Assembly: GCF_014648995.1 (NCBI RefSeq)
Contig: NZ_BMSE01000034.1
Location: 1 to 59,206, forward strand
DNA length: 59,206 nucleotides
Direction: 5' to 3'
Source: Streptomyces massasporeus
GTDB taxonomy: Bacteria; Actinomycetota; Actinomycetes; Streptomycetales; Streptomycetaceae
Each line of letters starts with the position of its first letter. The stretch's first letter is position 1. Positions 1 through 8,185 of this stretch are shown here, one piece after another. The notes under the pieces were generated by a model that saw nothing but the letters and a program-made list of their open reading frames with translations, was not told the origin of the DNA and ran no database searches. The position numbers were made by a program, and so were the translations under genes.

Positions 1-210
1 CAGCTCGGCGCGCATGAGCAGCGCCATCACGCCGCCGATGACGAAGAACGCGAACGACGTGGCGAGGTACATCGTGCCGATCGTCTTGTGGTCCGTCGTC
101 GTCAGCCACTTGACCACGACACTGCCGCGGTTCTGGCGCCTGACCGGCAGCTCGTCCTGGTAGTGGGACCCTGCTGCCGCGGCACCCTGGGGTTCGTTGA
201 GGATGCTCAC
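1..210 (-). CDS. ctaD: Cytochrome c oxidase subunit I, N-terminal part (cut by window edge)
   Basis: Only about 70 N-terminal residues are present; the gene continues beyond base 1. The translation begins with a GTG-coded start (VSILNEPQG...), then a basic stretch, the subunit I hallmark WLTTTDHKTIGTMY, and the first membrane helix. Subunit I carries haem a and the haem a3-CuB centre of the aa3 terminal oxidase in the cytoplasmic membrane. The GTG start at 208-210 overlaps the TGA stop of ctaC (207-209), so the two are translationally coupled. The assignment rests on this short conserved N-terminus and the ctaC neighbour. Confidence 0.93.
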   Translation of the reverse strand, partial: MSILNEPQGAAAAGSHYQDELPVRRQNRGSVVVKWLTTTDHKTIGTMYLATSFAFFVIGGVMALLMRAEL

Positions 211-1172
211 AGGTTGTTCGTCTCCCGGTTCTTCTCGTGGCTCGTCTGCGCGATGCCGGCAGGAACGTAACCGTTCTGCTGCTTGTCCACGAGGTCCTTG
301 AGGTGCTGCTCGTAACGCTCCTGGGAGACGACCTTCACGTTGAAGAGCATCCGGGAGTGGTCGACGCCGCAGAGCTCGGCACACTTGCCCAGGAAGGTGC
401 CCTCCTTGTTGGGGGTCACCTGGAAGGAGTTGGTGTGGCCCGGAATGACGTCCTGCTTCATCAGGAACGGCACAACCCAGAAGGAGTGGATGACGTCACG
501 CGAGGTCAGGACGAAGCGGACCGTCTTGTCCTTGGGGAGCCAGAGCGTCGGGCCCGGGTTGTTGGTCTGCGGGTTCCGCGTACCGGGGGTGCCGCAGTCG
601 TAGACGCCGCCGGCGTTGGCCGGGAAGTCCTTCTTGAAGCGGTCCGGGATCGCGTCCAGGTCCTTCGAGGTCTTGGCGTCCCCGGTGGAACCGGCGACCG
701 GCTCGATGTAGTTGAAGCACCAGCTCCACTGGAAGCCGACCACGTTGATCGTGACGTCGGGCTTCTTCTTGAGGCTGAGCAGCTCGGACTCGTCACGAGC
801 GGTGAAGTAGAACAGCACCGAGACGATGATGAGCGGAACCACGGTGTACAGCGCCTCGATGGGCATGTTGTACCGGGTCTGCGGAGGAACTTCGACCTTG
901 GTGCGGCTGCGCCGGTGGAAGAAAGCACTCCACAGGATCAGACCCCACACCAGCACGCCGACGGCGAGCGCAGCCGCCCAGGAACCCTGCCACAGGGAGA
1001 GGATCCGGGGAGCCTCTTCCGTGGTCGGGGTGGGCATACCAAGGCGGGGGAAGTCTTCCCAGTTGTACGAGCAACCGGTGGCTGTCGCCAAGACCAGGCC
1101 CGCGGTCAGTGCCTGCAGCAGCTTCCGCCGCATCGGGCGCCGCGGCGAGCGGTCGGAGCCGTTGGGACTCAC
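207..1172 (-). CDS. ctaC: Cytochrome c oxidase subunit II (lipoprotein)
   Basis: This 321-residue protein carries the CuA centre that accepts electrons for the aa3 oxidase. An N-terminal lipoprotein signal ends in ATGC, with lipidated Cys34. Two membrane helices follow, one in WAAALAVGVLVWGLILW and one in LYTVVPLIIVSVLFYF. The extracytoplasmic cupredoxin domain contains the CuA motif CAELCGVDHSRM, which supplies both Cys, the His and the Met. I chose the GTG start at 1170-1172 because GGGAAGG lies about eight bases upstream. An ATG at 1131-1133 is a shorter alternative directly before the signal peptide. It is the first gene of a ctaC-ctaD operon read leftwards. Confidence 0.96.
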   Translation of the reverse strand: MSPNGSDRSPRRPMRRKLLQALTAGLVLATATGCSYNWEDFPRLGMPTPTTEEAPRILSLWQGSWAAALAVGVLVWGLILWSAFFHRRSRTKVEVPPQTRYNMPIEALYTVVPLIIVSVLFYFTARDESELLSLKKKPDVTINVVGFQWSWCFNYIEPVAGSTGDAKTSKDLDAIPDRFKKDFPANAGGVYDCGTPGTRNPQTNNPGPTLWLPKDKTVRFVLTSRDVIHSFWVVPFLMKQDVIPGHTNSFQVTPNKEGTFLGKCAELCGVDHSRMLFNVKVVSQERYEQHLKDLVDKQQNGYVPAGIAQTSHEKNRETNNL

Positions 1173-1351
1173 GTAGCGCCTTCCCGAGAGTCTCGCCCGC
1201 GCGGATCGGCTGCGGCCTGGCCTTCTCGCTGGTCGGTCGCGGCCCTGCGTCGGGCAGGGGTTTGGATGTTTATGCGGACCAAACCCTAGCCGACGCCCTC
1301 CGGGGGTTCTCGGGGAGGGGGGCTTACTCACCCGGGGGGTTCGCTGAATTG

Positions 1352-1401
1352 GCGGCTGCGGGTTGTTTGTGGTCGTTCGCGCAGTTCCCCGCGCCCCTTG
1401 G
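1352..1401. repeat. Dispersed Streptomyces intergenic repeat, copy 1
   Basis: The core GCGCAGTTCCCCGCGCCCC lies between ctaC and the divergent desulfurase gene. The same core, or its complementary arm, recurs at seven other intergenic sites in this window. Confidence 0.7.
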
Positions 1402-1436
1402 GTCGGCTTCCCCCGGGGACGTTCTAGCGTTGCTGT

Positions 1437-2816
1437 GTGGCCTACTTCGATGCTGCTTCCAGTGCCCCTCTTCATCCCGTCGCCCGGCAGGCTCTGCTGG
1501 CCTCGTTCGACGAGGGGTGGGCGGATCCCGCGCGTCTGTACAGGGAAGGGCGGCGGGCCCGGGTGCTCCTGGACGCGGCGCGGGAGGCCGCTGCCGAGGC
1601 GGTGGGATGCCGGCCGGACGAACTGACCTTCACCTCGTCCGGAACCCGTGCCGTGCACACGGGCATTGCCGGCGCGCTGGCCGGGCGCAGGCGGGTCGGA
1701 CGTCACCTGATCGTGTCAGCGGTCGAACACTCCTCTGTACTGCATTCGGCGGAGCTCCTCGAGGCGGCCGGGGGGAGCGTCACCCAGGTCGCGGTGGACC
1801 GGACCGGGTTGGTGGATCCGGCGGCCTACGGCGATGCCCTGCGCGAGGACACCGCGCTGGCGTGTCTGCAGTCCGCCAATCACGAGGTCGGGACCGAGCA
1901 GCCCGTCGGGGCGGTGGCCGAGGTGTGCCGGGAGGCCGGGGTGCCGTTGCTGGTGGACGCGGCGCAGTCGCTGGGGTGGGGGCCGGTGGACGGGGGCTGG
2001 TCGCTGCTGACGGCCAGTGCCCACAAGTGGGGCGGGCCGTCCGGGGTCGGGCTGCTGGTGGTCCGCAAGGGTGCGCGGTTCGCGGCGCAAGGGCCGGTGG
2101 ACGAGCGGGAGTCGGGTCGGGCGCCCGGTTTCGAGAACATCCCGGCGATCGTGGCGGCGGCCGCGTCGCTGCGGGCCGTGCGGGCCGAGGCGGCCGAGGA
2201 GGCCGCGCGCCTGCGGGAGCTGACGGACCGGATCCGGGCGCGGGTGCCGCGGCTGGTGTCCGACGTCGAGGTGGTGGGCCATCCGGCGCGCCGGCTGCCC
2301 GGGGTCGTCACCTTCTCCTGTCTCTATGTCGACGGAGAGGCGCTGCTGCACGAGCTGGACCGGGAGGGTTTCTCGGTCTCGTCCGGATCGTCCTGCACGA
2401 GCAGCACGCTGACGCCCAGCCACGTCCTGCGGGCGATGGGCGTGCTGAGTGAAGGGAATGTGCGGGTTTCGCTGCCGTCGGGGGCGGCCGAGGAGGATGT
2501 GGAGAGGTTCCTGGCCGTCCTTCCCGGTGCCGTGACGGCGGTACGGGAGAAGCTGGGGGCGCCGGTCGCCTCCCAGGTCGCCCACGAGGAGGACGTCCTG
2601 GTCGTGGACTCCCTCGGCAAGCGCTGCCCGATCCCGGTGATCGAGCTGGCGAAGGTCATCGGCGACGTGCCCGTGGGCGGGCTGGTCCGCGTCCTGTCGG
2701 ACGACGAGGCGGCCCGCCTGGACATCCCGGCGTGGTGCGAGATGCGGGACCAGGAGTACGTGGGCGAGGAGCCGGCGGACCGGGGAACTGCGTACGTGAT
2801 CCGCCGGGTGAGCTGA
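1437..2816 (+). CDS. Cysteine desulfurase/aminotransferase class V fused to a TusA-like sulfur carrier domain
   Basis: Residues 1 to about 370 form a fold-type I PLP enzyme of the NifS/IscS family, which removes sulfur from cysteine as an enzyme persulfide. SAHKWGG holds the PLP lysine (Lys197) and SSGSSCTSS holds the persulfide cysteine (Cys320). Residues about 385-459 form a TusA/SirA domain with the signature CPIP (Cys397), a sulfur acceptor. The fusion suggests direct transfer from Cys320 to Cys397. Translation starts at GTG 1437, with no clear ribosome site, so the mRNA may be leaderless. The neighbouring respiratory operon is divergent. The final sulfur acceptor (thio-cofactor, tRNA or Fe-S) cannot be read from the sequence. 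Confidence 0.9.
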   Translation: MAYFDAASSAPLHPVARQALLASFDEGWADPARLYREGRRARVLLDAAREAAAEAVGCRPDELTFTSSGTRAVHTGIAGALAGRRRVGRHLIVSAVEHSSVLHSAELLEAAGGSVTQVAVDRTGLVDPAAYGDALREDTALACLQSANHEVGTEQPVGAVAEVCREAGVPLLVDAAQSLGWGPVDGGWSLLTASAHKWGGPSGVGLLVVRKGARFAAQGPVDERESGRAPGFENIPAIVAAAASLRAVRAEAAEEAARLRELTDRIRARVPRLVSDVEVVGHPARRLPGVVTFSCLYVDGEALLHELDREGFSVSSGSSCTSSTLTPSHVLRAMGVLSEGNVRVSLPSGAAEEDVERFLAVLPGAVTAVREKLGAPVASQVAHEEDVLVVDSLGKRCPIPVIELAKVIGDVPVGGLVRVLSDDEAARLDIPAWCEMRDQEYVGEEPADRGTAYVIRRVS

Positions 2817-2820
2817 CCGG

Positions 2821-2885
2821 CCCCTTCCGGGGGCGCGGGGCTGTGTCGACATGCGGCTGCCGCCGCGGGGCGCGACCAGCCCCCA
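2821..2885. repeat. Dispersed Streptomyces intergenic repeat, copy 2
   Basis: This is the right-arm form: GGGGCGCGGGGCTGTGTCGA, then a G/C-rich palindrome and CGCGACCAGCCCCC. It lies between the convergent ends of the desulfurase and kinase genes, where its hairpin could also act in termination. Confidence 0.7.
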
Positions 2886-2906
2886 CGCACCCGCGGCCGA
2901 CGACGA

Positions 2907-3881
2907 TCAGGCCAGATGCCCCTGCACTTCGGTAGCCGCCTCGTCCCCGTACGCCTTGGTGAACCGCTCCATGAAGTGCCCGCGCCGCAGCTGGTACTCC
3001 TGCGTCCCCACCGTCTCGATGACGAGGGTCGCCAGCATGCAGCCGACCTGGGCGGCGCGCTCCAGGGAGACGCCCCAGGCCAGGCCCGACATGAAGCCCG
3101 CGCGGAAGGCGTCGCCGACGCCCGTCGGGTCGGCCTTGCGCTCCTCGTCCGGCGTGCCGACCTCGATCGGGTCCTCGCCGGCCCGCTCGATGCGTACGCC
3201 GCGCGCGCCGAGCGTGGTCACCCGGTGGCCCACGCGGGACAGGATCTCCGCGTCGCTCCAGCCGGTCTTGGACTCGATGAGGCCCTTCTCGTACTCGTTG
3301 GAGAAGAGGTACGTCGCCCCGTCCAGCAGGATGCGGATCTCCTCGCCGTCCATCCGGGCGATCTGCTGGGAGAAGTCGGCGGCGAACGGGATGGACCGGG
3401 AGCGGCACTCCTCGGTGTGGCGGAGCATGGCCTCCGGGTCGTCGGCGCCGATGGAGACCAGGTCGAGACCGCCGACCCGGTCGGCGACGGTCTTCAGCTC
3501 GATGAGGCGGGCCTCGCTCATGGCGCCGGTGTAGAAGGAGCCGATCTGGTTGTGGTCGGCGTCGGTCGTGCACACGAAGCGGGCGGTGTGCAGCGTGTCG
3601 GAGATGCGGACGGATTCGGTGTCGACGCCGTGCCGCTCCAGCCAGGCCCGGTACTCGTCGAAGTCCGCGCCCGCGGCGCCGACCAGGATCGGCCGGGTGC
3701 CGAGCTGCCCCATGCCGAACGCGATGTTCGCGGCGACGCCGCCGCGACGGACGTCGAGCTGGTCGACCAGGAACGACAGCGAGACCGTGTGCAGCTGGTC
3801 CGCTACGAACTGGTCGGCGAAGCGGCCGGGGAAGGTCATGAGGTGGTCGGTGGCGATGGAGCCGGAGACTGCGATGCGCAC
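2907..3881 (-). CDS. PfkB-family carbohydrate/nucleoside kinase (adenosine kinase-like)
   Basis: This 324-residue ribokinase-fold enzyme probably phosphorylates a sugar or nucleoside using ATP. The N-terminal VSGSIATDH strand, the RRGGVAANIA substrate region and the C-terminal PfkB signature DPTGVGDAFRAGF are all present, and the Asp of GVGDAF is the usual catalytic base. Actinobacterial proteins of this type are often annotated as adenosine kinase or sugar kinase; I cannot decide the substrate. The start is GTG at 3879-3881, preceded at nine bases by AGGAGA. It is a single gene, convergent with the upstream desulfurase. Confidence 0.88.
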   Translation of the reverse strand: MRIAVSGSIATDHLMTFPGRFADQFVADQLHTVSLSFLVDQLDVRRGGVAANIAFGMGQLGTRPILVGAAGADFDEYRAWLERHGVDTESVRISDTLHTARFVCTTDADHNQIGSFYTGAMSEARLIELKTVADRVGGLDLVSIGADDPEAMLRHTEECRSRSIPFAADFSQQIARMDGEEIRILLDGATYLFSNEYEKGLIESKTGWSDAEILSRVGHRVTTLGARGVRIERAGEDPIEVGTPDEERKADPTGVGDAFRAGFMSGLAWGVSLERAAQVGCMLATLVIETVGTQEYQLRRGHFMERFTKAYGDEAATEVQGHLA

Positions 3882-4013
3882 GGCGTGGACTCTCCTGAGG
3901 GAGGCGAACCTTGACGGTTCACGCTATCGGGTGGGCGGGGCGGCTCTGAAGGCATCGAAACTACCCGATAGTAGATCTTTCTCGGTGAGCTCGACCGTGC
4001 ATACGGTGCCGGT

Positions 4014-4220
4014 ATGACGAACCTCAAGTTCCACGCCCCCGTTCCGGTCGATCTGGAGGGTGACCTGGCGTCGCTGCCGGGTGACGGGGCGCGGATGGCT
4101 CCGCACTGGGCGGTCCCCCGGATCGCTTCGCGGCCGGTCTCCCCGGCTCTGATCCACGGCGTGTCGGTACCCCCGGCGTCGGCGCGGCTGCTCGACGCCA
4201 TGGAGGACTACGGGGACTGA
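4014..4220 (+). CDS. Small hypothetical protein (68 aa)
   Basis: The protein is soluble and Pro/Ala-rich (MTNLKFHAPVPVDLEGDL...), with no family I recognise. It has no ribosome site, but TACGGT (4002-4007) sits six bases before the ATG, the spacing of a leaderless Streptomyces promoter. It is divergent from the PfkB kinase gene. The strand has no competing frame with better support. It is probably real, function unknown. Confidence 0.5.
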   Translation: MTNLKFHAPVPVDLEGDLASLPGDGARMAPHWAVPRIASRPVSPALIHGVSVPPASARLLDAMEDYGD

Positions 4221-4366
4221 ACGGCGCACTCGCGGGAACCGTGTGCTCCCCCGCTGCGTCCCATCGCTGTCCCCCGTAAAGGGGAGGCGGGATACGACCC
4301 ACCAGCGGGCCCGTAGGTGACGGGCCGGGTCCCATGGGACAGCTGTGCAGCCGAAGGAGCGATGCG

Positions 4367-6256
4367 GTGAACACCGAGCGACCCGACAACGACGACGACG
4401 CCAGGGAAGCGGGCGCCACCGCCGACGCCCCGGAGGTCGAGGAGCCGGGTACGGCGGACGCCGGAGCCCCGGCGGAGGCCGGGGAGTCGCCGGAGGCCGC
4501 TGAGCCCGAAGAGGCCGAAAAGGCCGAAGCGACCGCCGGGACTTCCGAGGCTTCCGAGGCGCCGGATGAGGACACGCACATCGCTGACGCGAAAGCGGCC
4601 GAGAGCGTGGACGGCGGGCCGGCCGCCGAGGAGCCGGGTACGCCGGAGGCCGCCGAGTCGGGTGCCGTCGAGGAATCCGCCGAGACGCCCGCGTCCGAAG
4701 ACCGGCAGGCCGACGGCGAGTCGGCGCCCGCGACCCCGGAACCGGCCGGCGACCTCCCGGATGAGGCCGGCGACCTCCCCCGCCATGAAAGGGACGTACG
4801 CGACGACGAGGACCTGGTCCACCACGACGGTGGCCGCCCCCGTACGCCCGCGATCATCGCCTCCGTCGCCGCCGCCGTGCTGCTGATCGGCGGTGGCGGG
4901 GCCTGGCTCGCCTCCAACGCGTCGAGCGGGTCGGGCGGCGGTACGACCTCCGGCGCGCCCGGTGGGGACGACACTCCCCCGCCGCTCGCGCTCGACGGCT
5001 ACTCGGAGTCCACGGCGGGCGGCGGCAACGGCATCGCGCCCGGCGAGCCCAACCCCTACGGCGCCACCTACCGGGTCGGCGGCCCCCTGCCGGACGGCCC
5101 GGCCAAGGCCCCGGTGTACCGGGCGCAGGGCGAGGTCACCAAGGAGGACGTGGCCCGGCTGGCGAAGGCCCTCGGGGTCGAGGGGACGCCGGTGGCGCAG
5201 GGCGAGGCCTGGAAGATCGGGGGCCAGGACGGGTCGGGGCCGAGCCTCCAGGTGAACCGGCAGGCGCCGGGGTCCTGGACGTTCAGCCGGTACGCCCCGG
5301 GCACCGACAACTGCAAAGGCATCGACACCTGCACCGCCCCGCGGTCCGGTGGCACACCGGTGAGCGAGGAGGTGGCCGAGAAGGCCGCGGCGCCCGTGCT
5401 GAAGGCGGTGGGTCAGGACGACGCGAAGCGCGACGCGAGCCAGGTCATGGGGGCCCAGCGGGTGGTGAACGCCGCTCCCGAGGTGGGCGGACTTCCCACG
5501 CACGGCTGGACGACCGGGATCAACGTCGGCTCGGACGGCGAGGTCGTCGGCGGCAGCGGACAGCTGAGGACGCCGGTGAAGGGCGACACGTACCCGGTGG
5601 TCGGCGCCGAGAAGGCGCTGGAGCTGATGAACGGGCAGCCGAAGAACGACCACCGGATGGGCATCGGCGGCTGCGCCAGTCCTGTGCCGCTCAAGGACCG
5701 GCTGGAGCAGCCCTGCGAGCAGCCGGCGAGCGGTCCTCCGAAGCAGGACACGGTGACGGTCGAGAGCGCGGTGTTCGGGCTGGCCGCGCACGTCGTGGAC
5801 GGGCGGCAGGCGCTGGTGCCGTCCTGGCTGTTCGAGGTGACGGCGCCGGGCGCGAACGACCCGTTCACGGTGACGTACCCGGCGGTCGAGCCGAAGTACC
5901 TGGCCTCCCCGAAGCCGAGCGAGCCGAGTGACCAGCCGACGTCGGCTCCCGGGCCGCGCGAGGTGAAGGTGGACGGCTACCGGGCCGAGGGCTCGGAGCT
6001 GACGGTGACCTTCACGGGCGGGGTGTGCGCCGACTACGACGTGAAGGCGAGCGAGAAGGGCGACGAGGTGACGGTCTCCGTGACGTCGACCCCGTGGCCG
6101 GACAAGGTCTGCGTCATGATCGCCAAGCAGTTCCAGGAAACCGTGCAGCTGGACGAGCCGCTCGGTGACCGAGCCGTGGTGAACACGGACGGCAAGGCGG
6201 TGCCGCTGGCCAAGGAGGGGGCGCGGCTGCCGGCTCCCCCGGCGCGGGAGCGGTAG
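4367..6256 (+). CDS. Membrane-anchored protein with acidic cytoplasmic N-terminus and large extracytoplasmic domain
   Basis: The 629-residue protein starts with about 155 residues very rich in Glu, Ala, Asp and Pro. One membrane helix follows (PAIIASVAAAVLLIGGGGAWLA), then about 440 extracytoplasmic residues. The outer part has paired cysteines (DNCKGIDTC; GGCASP...QPCEQP; GGVCADYD...VCVM) suggesting disulfides, and a Pro/Ser linker before the last about 100 residues. I recognise no catalytic motif. GTG 4367 is preferred because GAAGGAG (4353-4359) precedes it at seven bases; an ATG at 4334 has no ribosome site. A strong hairpin terminates the gene. Confidence 0.8.
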   Translation: MNTERPDNDDDAREAGATADAPEVEEPGTADAGAPAEAGESPEAAEPEEAEKAEATAGTSEASEAPDEDTHIADAKAAESVDGGPAAEEPGTPEAAESGAVEESAETPASEDRQADGESAPATPEPAGDLPDEAGDLPRHERDVRDDEDLVHHDGGRPRTPAIIASVAAAVLLIGGGGAWLASNASSGSGGGTTSGAPGGDDTPPPLALDGYSESTAGGGNGIAPGEPNPYGATYRVGGPLPDGPAKAPVYRAQGEVTKEDVARLAKALGVEGTPVAQGEAWKIGGQDGSGPSLQVNRQAPGSWTFSRYAPGTDNCKGIDTCTAPRSGGTPVSEEVAEKAAAPVLKAVGQDDAKRDASQVMGAQRVVNAAPEVGGLPTHGWTTGINVGSDGEVVGGSGQLRTPVKGDTYPVVGAEKALELMNGQPKNDHRMGIGGCASPVPLKDRLEQPCEQPASGPPKQDTVTVESAVFGLAAHVVDGRQALVPSWLFEVTAPGANDPFTVTYPAVEPKYLASPKPSEPSDQPTSAPGPREVKVDGYRAEGSELTVTFTGGVCADYDVKASEKGDEVTVSVTSTPWPDKVCVMIAKQFQETVQLDEPLGDRAVVNTDGKAVPLAKEGARLPAPPARER

Positions 6257-6271
6257 GAGCGACACACGGCG

Positions 6272-6310
6272 CGAAGGCGGCGGCCCCCTCAAAGGGGGCC
6301 GCCGCCTTCG
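6272..6310. terminator. Bidirectional hairpin terminator
   Basis: An 18-bp perfect inverted repeat (6272-6289 with 6293-6310) with a three-base loop lies between convergent genes, so it can serve both. It has no strong T-run, as is common in Streptomyces. Confidence 0.85.
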
Positions 6311-6344
6311 TCGTGTCCGCGGCCGCCGGAGCGGCTCGGCAGGC

Positions 6345-6701
6345 TCAGCTGAAGGAGTCGCCGCAGGCGCAGGAGCCCGTCGCGTTCGGGTTGTCGATCG
6401 TGAAGCCCTGCTTCTCGATGGTGTCCACGAAGTCGATCGTGGCACCGCCCAGGTACGGGGCGCTCATGCGGTCGGTGACCACCTTCACACCGCCGAAGTC
6501 CTTCTCGACGTCGCCGTCGAGGGCGCGCTCGTCGAAGAAGAGCTGGTAGCGGAGGCCGGAGCAGCCGCCGGGCTGGACGGCGACACGCAGCGCGAGGTCT
6601 TCGCGGCCTTCCTGGTCGAGCAGCGCCTTGACCTTGGACGCGGCGGCGTCGGTCAGGATGATGCCGTCGGTGACGGTGCTGGTCTCGTCCGATACGGACA
6701 T
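6345..6701 (-). CDS. erpA: Iron-sulfur cluster insertion protein, ErpA/HesB family
   Basis: This 118-residue A-type carrier delivers Fe-S clusters to target enzymes. The three conserved cysteines are present: one in QPGGCSGLRY and two in the C-terminal GSCACGDSF. Length and layout match the family. The ATG has GGGAGAG upstream. Its divergent neighbour nadA encodes a 4Fe-4S enzyme, a plausible client. Paralogues (SufA/IscA) differ little, so the exact symbol is less certain than the family. Confidence 0.92.
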   Translation of the reverse strand: MSVSDETSTVTDGIILTDAAASKVKALLDQEGREDLALRVAVQPGGCSGLRYQLFFDERALDGDVEKDFGGVKVVTDRMSAPYLGGATIDFVDTIEKQGFTIDNPNATGSCACGDSFS

Positions 6702-6877
6702 CTACATCTCTCCCGGGTTGTACGGAGACTGCTTGCCGACGGTTGCAACCGGCGGGGCCGCGGATTCATTCCGGGCCGGGCGTCGATCCCGGCTCCTTTT
6801 CATGCTCGCACACGCGCCCGGAACCGGAAAACGGCTCTTTCCGGGTCTTCCCGGGAATGAACGGGGGCCCACCGGGA

Positions 6878-6932
6878 TTCACGTCACACAGACGCTATGG
6901 CCGTCGTCAAAGTGACGTGAAGCGGTTATGAT
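6878..6932 (+). promoter_or_regulatory. Candidate nadA promoter with nested palindromes
   Basis: TTCACGTCA (6878-6886) and TGACGTGAA (6913-6921) form a 9-bp perfect inverted repeat. Its right arm overlaps a second perfect palindrome, CGTCA-AAG-TGACG (6905-6917). TATGAT (6927-6932) is a good -10 hexamer immediately downstream, so a repressor bound here would block nadA. The regulator is unknown; I do not recognise a standard NrtR or NiaR site. Confidence 0.5.
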
Positions 6933-6982
6933 AGATAGCGTCAAATCGACGAAAAGTCGCAGAAACAGAAAGGGTGCGTGTC

Positions 6983-8167
6983 GTGACCACCGCCCAGACC
7001 CAGGAGCTCGACGTACAGCCGACGCCCCTCGCCCTGCTGCTCCTCGGCCGTGAGGCCGACCCGAAGAGCGAGCGCGGTGTGGAGTGTCCCGGCGACCTGC
7101 CCTCGCCGTCCGACCCGGACCTGGTGGAGCGCGCCCGCAAGGCGAAGGAGAAGCTCGGGGAGAAGGTCTTCGTGCTCGGCCACCACTACCAGCGCGACGA
7201 GGTCATCCAGTTCGCCGACGTGACGGGTGACTCGTTCAAGCTGGCCCGGGACGCGGCCGCCCGCCCGGAGGCCGAGTACATCGTGTTCTGCGGCGTGCAC
7301 TTCATGGCGGAGTCGGCGGACATCCTGACGTCCGACGACCAGAAGGTCGTCCTGCCCGACCTCGCCGCCGGCTGCTCGATGGCCGACATGGCGACGGCCG
7401 AGCAGGTCGCCGAGTGCTGGGACGTGCTGACCGAGGCCGGGATAGCCGAGCAGGTCGTGCCCGTCTCGTACATGAACTCCTCCGCCGACATCAAGGCGTT
7501 CACCGGCAAGCACGGCGGCACGATCTGCACCTCGTCCAACGCCAAGCGCGCCCTGGACTGGGCGTTCGAGCAGGGCGAGAAGGTGCTCTTCCTGCCCGAC
7601 CAGCACCTCGGGCGCAACACCGCCGTCCGCGACATGGGCATGTCCCTCGAGGACTGCGTCCTCTACAACCCGCACAAGCCGAACGGCGGCCTGACGGCCG
7701 ACCAGCTGCGCGCGGCGAAGATGATCCTGTGGCGCGGCCACTGCTCGGTGCACGGCCGCTTCAGCCTGGACTCGGTGAACGACGTGCGCGAGCGCATCCC
7801 GGGCGTGAACGTCCTGGTCCACCCGGAGTGCAAGCACGAGGTCGTGGCCGCGGCGGACTACGTCGGTTCGACCGAGTACATCATCAAGGCCCTGGAGGCC
7901 GCCCCGGCCGGCTCGAAGTGGGCCATCGGCACGGAGCTGAACCTGGTCCGCCGCCTGGCGAACCGTTTCGCGCCCGAGGGCAAGGAGATCGTCTTCCTCG
8001 ACAAGACGGTCTGCTTCTGCTCGACCATGAACCGCATCGACCTCCCCCACCTGGTCTGGACCCTGGAGTCCCTGGCCGAGGACAACCTCGTCAACCGCAT
8101 CGAGGTGGACAAGGAGACGGAGGCCTTCGCGAAGCTGGCCCTGGAGCGGATGCTGGCGCTGCCGTAG
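6983..8167 (+). CDS. nadA: Quinolinate synthase A
   Basis: NadA condenses iminoaspartate with dihydroxyacetone phosphate to make quinolinate for NAD synthesis. The 394-residue protein contains FVLGHHYQRDE, the Fe-S ligand Cys103 in FCGVHFMAESADIL, Cys283 in HPECKHEV, and Cys344/Cys346 in KTVCFCSTMN. The start GTG 6983 follows AAAGGG; an in-frame GTG at 6974 has no site. nadB and nadC are not adjacent in the window. The long form with about 50 residues before the first domain is usual in actinobacteria. Confidence 0.96.
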   Translation: MTTAQTQELDVQPTPLALLLLGREADPKSERGVECPGDLPSPSDPDLVERARKAKEKLGEKVFVLGHHYQRDEVIQFADVTGDSFKLARDAAARPEAEYIVFCGVHFMAESADILTSDDQKVVLPDLAAGCSMADMATAEQVAECWDVLTEAGIAEQVVPVSYMNSSADIKAFTGKHGGTICTSSNAKRALDWAFEQGEKVLFLPDQHLGRNTAVRDMGMSLEDCVLYNPHKPNGGLTADQLRAAKMILWRGHCSVHGRFSLDSVNDVRERIPGVNVLVHPECKHEVVAAADYVGSTEYIIKALEAAPAGSKWAIGTELNLVRRLANRFAPEGKEIVFLDKTVCFCSTMNRIDLPHLVWTLESLAEDNLVNRIEVDKETEAFAKLALERMLALP

Positions 8168-8185
8168 GTCTCGCAGCCCCTGGGC

